From the NCBI GenBank assembly GCA_947461805.1, contig CANHMJ010000076.1:1-6798 (forward strand): a DNA stretch of 6,798 bases, given 5' to 3'. The position numbers and the translations under genes were made by a program. A model generated the notes under the pieces. It was not told where the DNA came from. It worked only from the letters and a program-made list of their open reading frames with translations, and made no database searches. The DNA is from Burkholderiaceae bacterium (GTDB lineage: Bacteria; Pseudomonadota; Gammaproteobacteria; Burkholderiales; Burkholderiaceae). This document shows positions 6,749 to 6,798 of the stretch, piece by piece; within the stretch, counting starts at the first letter, position 1; each line of letters starts with the position of its first letter.

Positions 6749-6757
6749 CTTAGATGT

Positions 6758-6798
6758 ATGCGGCAAGTCGACGTTACCCGAAACACTTCGGAAACCCA
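6758..6798 (+). CDS. hisB: HisB, imidazoleglycerol-phosphate dehydratase (5' end only)
   Basis: The last 41 bases read ATG and then RQVDVTRNTSET before the window ends. The 'MR.A.V.RNT.ET' pattern is the conserved N-terminus of HisB dehydratases, which convert imidazole-glycerol phosphate to imidazole-acetol phosphate, the substrate of HisC. The frame also contains an ATG 14 codons upstream at 6716, giving an unconserved RLHSTLRLQALRC extension. The 6758 start is preferred because homologues begin at this Met and a possible -10 element covers 6716. The identification rests on 13 residues plus the location inside a his cluster. The active-site histidines and the rest of the gene lie beyond the window. 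Only the monofunctional dehydratase start is seen, with no N-terminal phosphatase domain as in enteric HisB fusions. Confidence 0.75.
   Translation, partial: MRQVDVTRNTSET

Larger units (their letters stand above)
6619..6757. other. Divergent hisC/hisB intergenic region
   Basis: This 139-base stretch separates the minus-strand hisC from the plus-strand hisB. It is AT-rich in its hisC-proximal half, with ATTTAAATAC around 6682-6691, and must carry the hisC promoter, the hisB promoter or both. I could not identify a convincing -35/-10 pair for hisC. A hisB candidate is listed separately. No tRNA, leader peptide with histidine codons or operator is recognisable. Confidence 0.6.

Noticed and set aside
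6631..6778. GGTAACGT (6631-6638) and its inverted copy ACGTTACC (6771-6778), flanking the hisC/hisB intergenic region, considered as inversion footprints.
   Set aside because: Eight bases is within chance for a region of this size, one copy lies inside hisB coding sequence, and neither sits at the hisD-side border, where an inversion footprint would be needed.
6730..6790. Direct repeat AACACTTCG at 6730-6738 and 6782-6790.
   Set aside because: It is a nine-base match with one copy in hisB coding sequence and no further extension; it could well be coincidence and shows no operator-like symmetry.

Overview
The window looks like chromosomal DNA of a betaproteobacterium in Burkholderiales, most probably Polynucleobacter or a close relative. 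The basis is the gene order (mla lipid-transport genes, an ABC-2 exporter pair, a BolA/IbaG protein, murA, then his genes), the short regulatory-domain-free form of HisG, and protein sequences that match the families closely from end to end. The genus is inferred from memory of gene order and protein style; no search was run. There is no sign of phage, insertion sequence, CRISPR, RNA gene or plasmid function.

Layout. Positions 1-1910 carry a tightly packed plus-strand operon: the end of mlaC, then mlaB, then an ABC ATPase and an ABC-2 permease. Both mlaB/ATPase and ATPase/permease are joined by 4-base ATGA overlaps. A 39-base gap with a good Shine-Dalgarno precedes an ibaG-type bolA gene (1950-2198). 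After 52 bases comes murA (2251-3513), then hisG (3521-4147) and hisD (4153-5487), with gaps of only 7 and 5 bases. The plus-strand block therefore joins envelope maintenance (outer-membrane lipid asymmetry, peptidoglycan precursor synthesis) to the start of histidine biosynthesis.

At 5488 the direction changes. hisC lies on the minus strand (5554-6618), convergent with hisD. A 139-base divergent region (6619-6757) then leads to the first 14 codons of a plus-strand hisB that runs off the window. hisC is thus flipped inside an otherwise plus-strand his cluster. This is the most notable structural feature, because it separates hisB and whatever follows from the murA-hisGD transcript and implies a separate promoter. 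An extended -10 element at 6709-6717 is a candidate.

How the genes work together: MlaC and MlaB belong to the Mla phospholipid transport system. The ABC pair is an exporter of unknown substrate. IbaG is a BolA-family protein with a probable iron-sulfur/glutaredoxin partner role. MurA commits UDP-GlcNAc to peptidoglycan. HisG, HisB, HisC and HisD are the first, seventh, eighth and last enzymes of histidine synthesis. I found no convincing evidence of an undescribed biological system. All coding sequence belongs to known families, and the observations worth checking concern gene arrangement and regulation.
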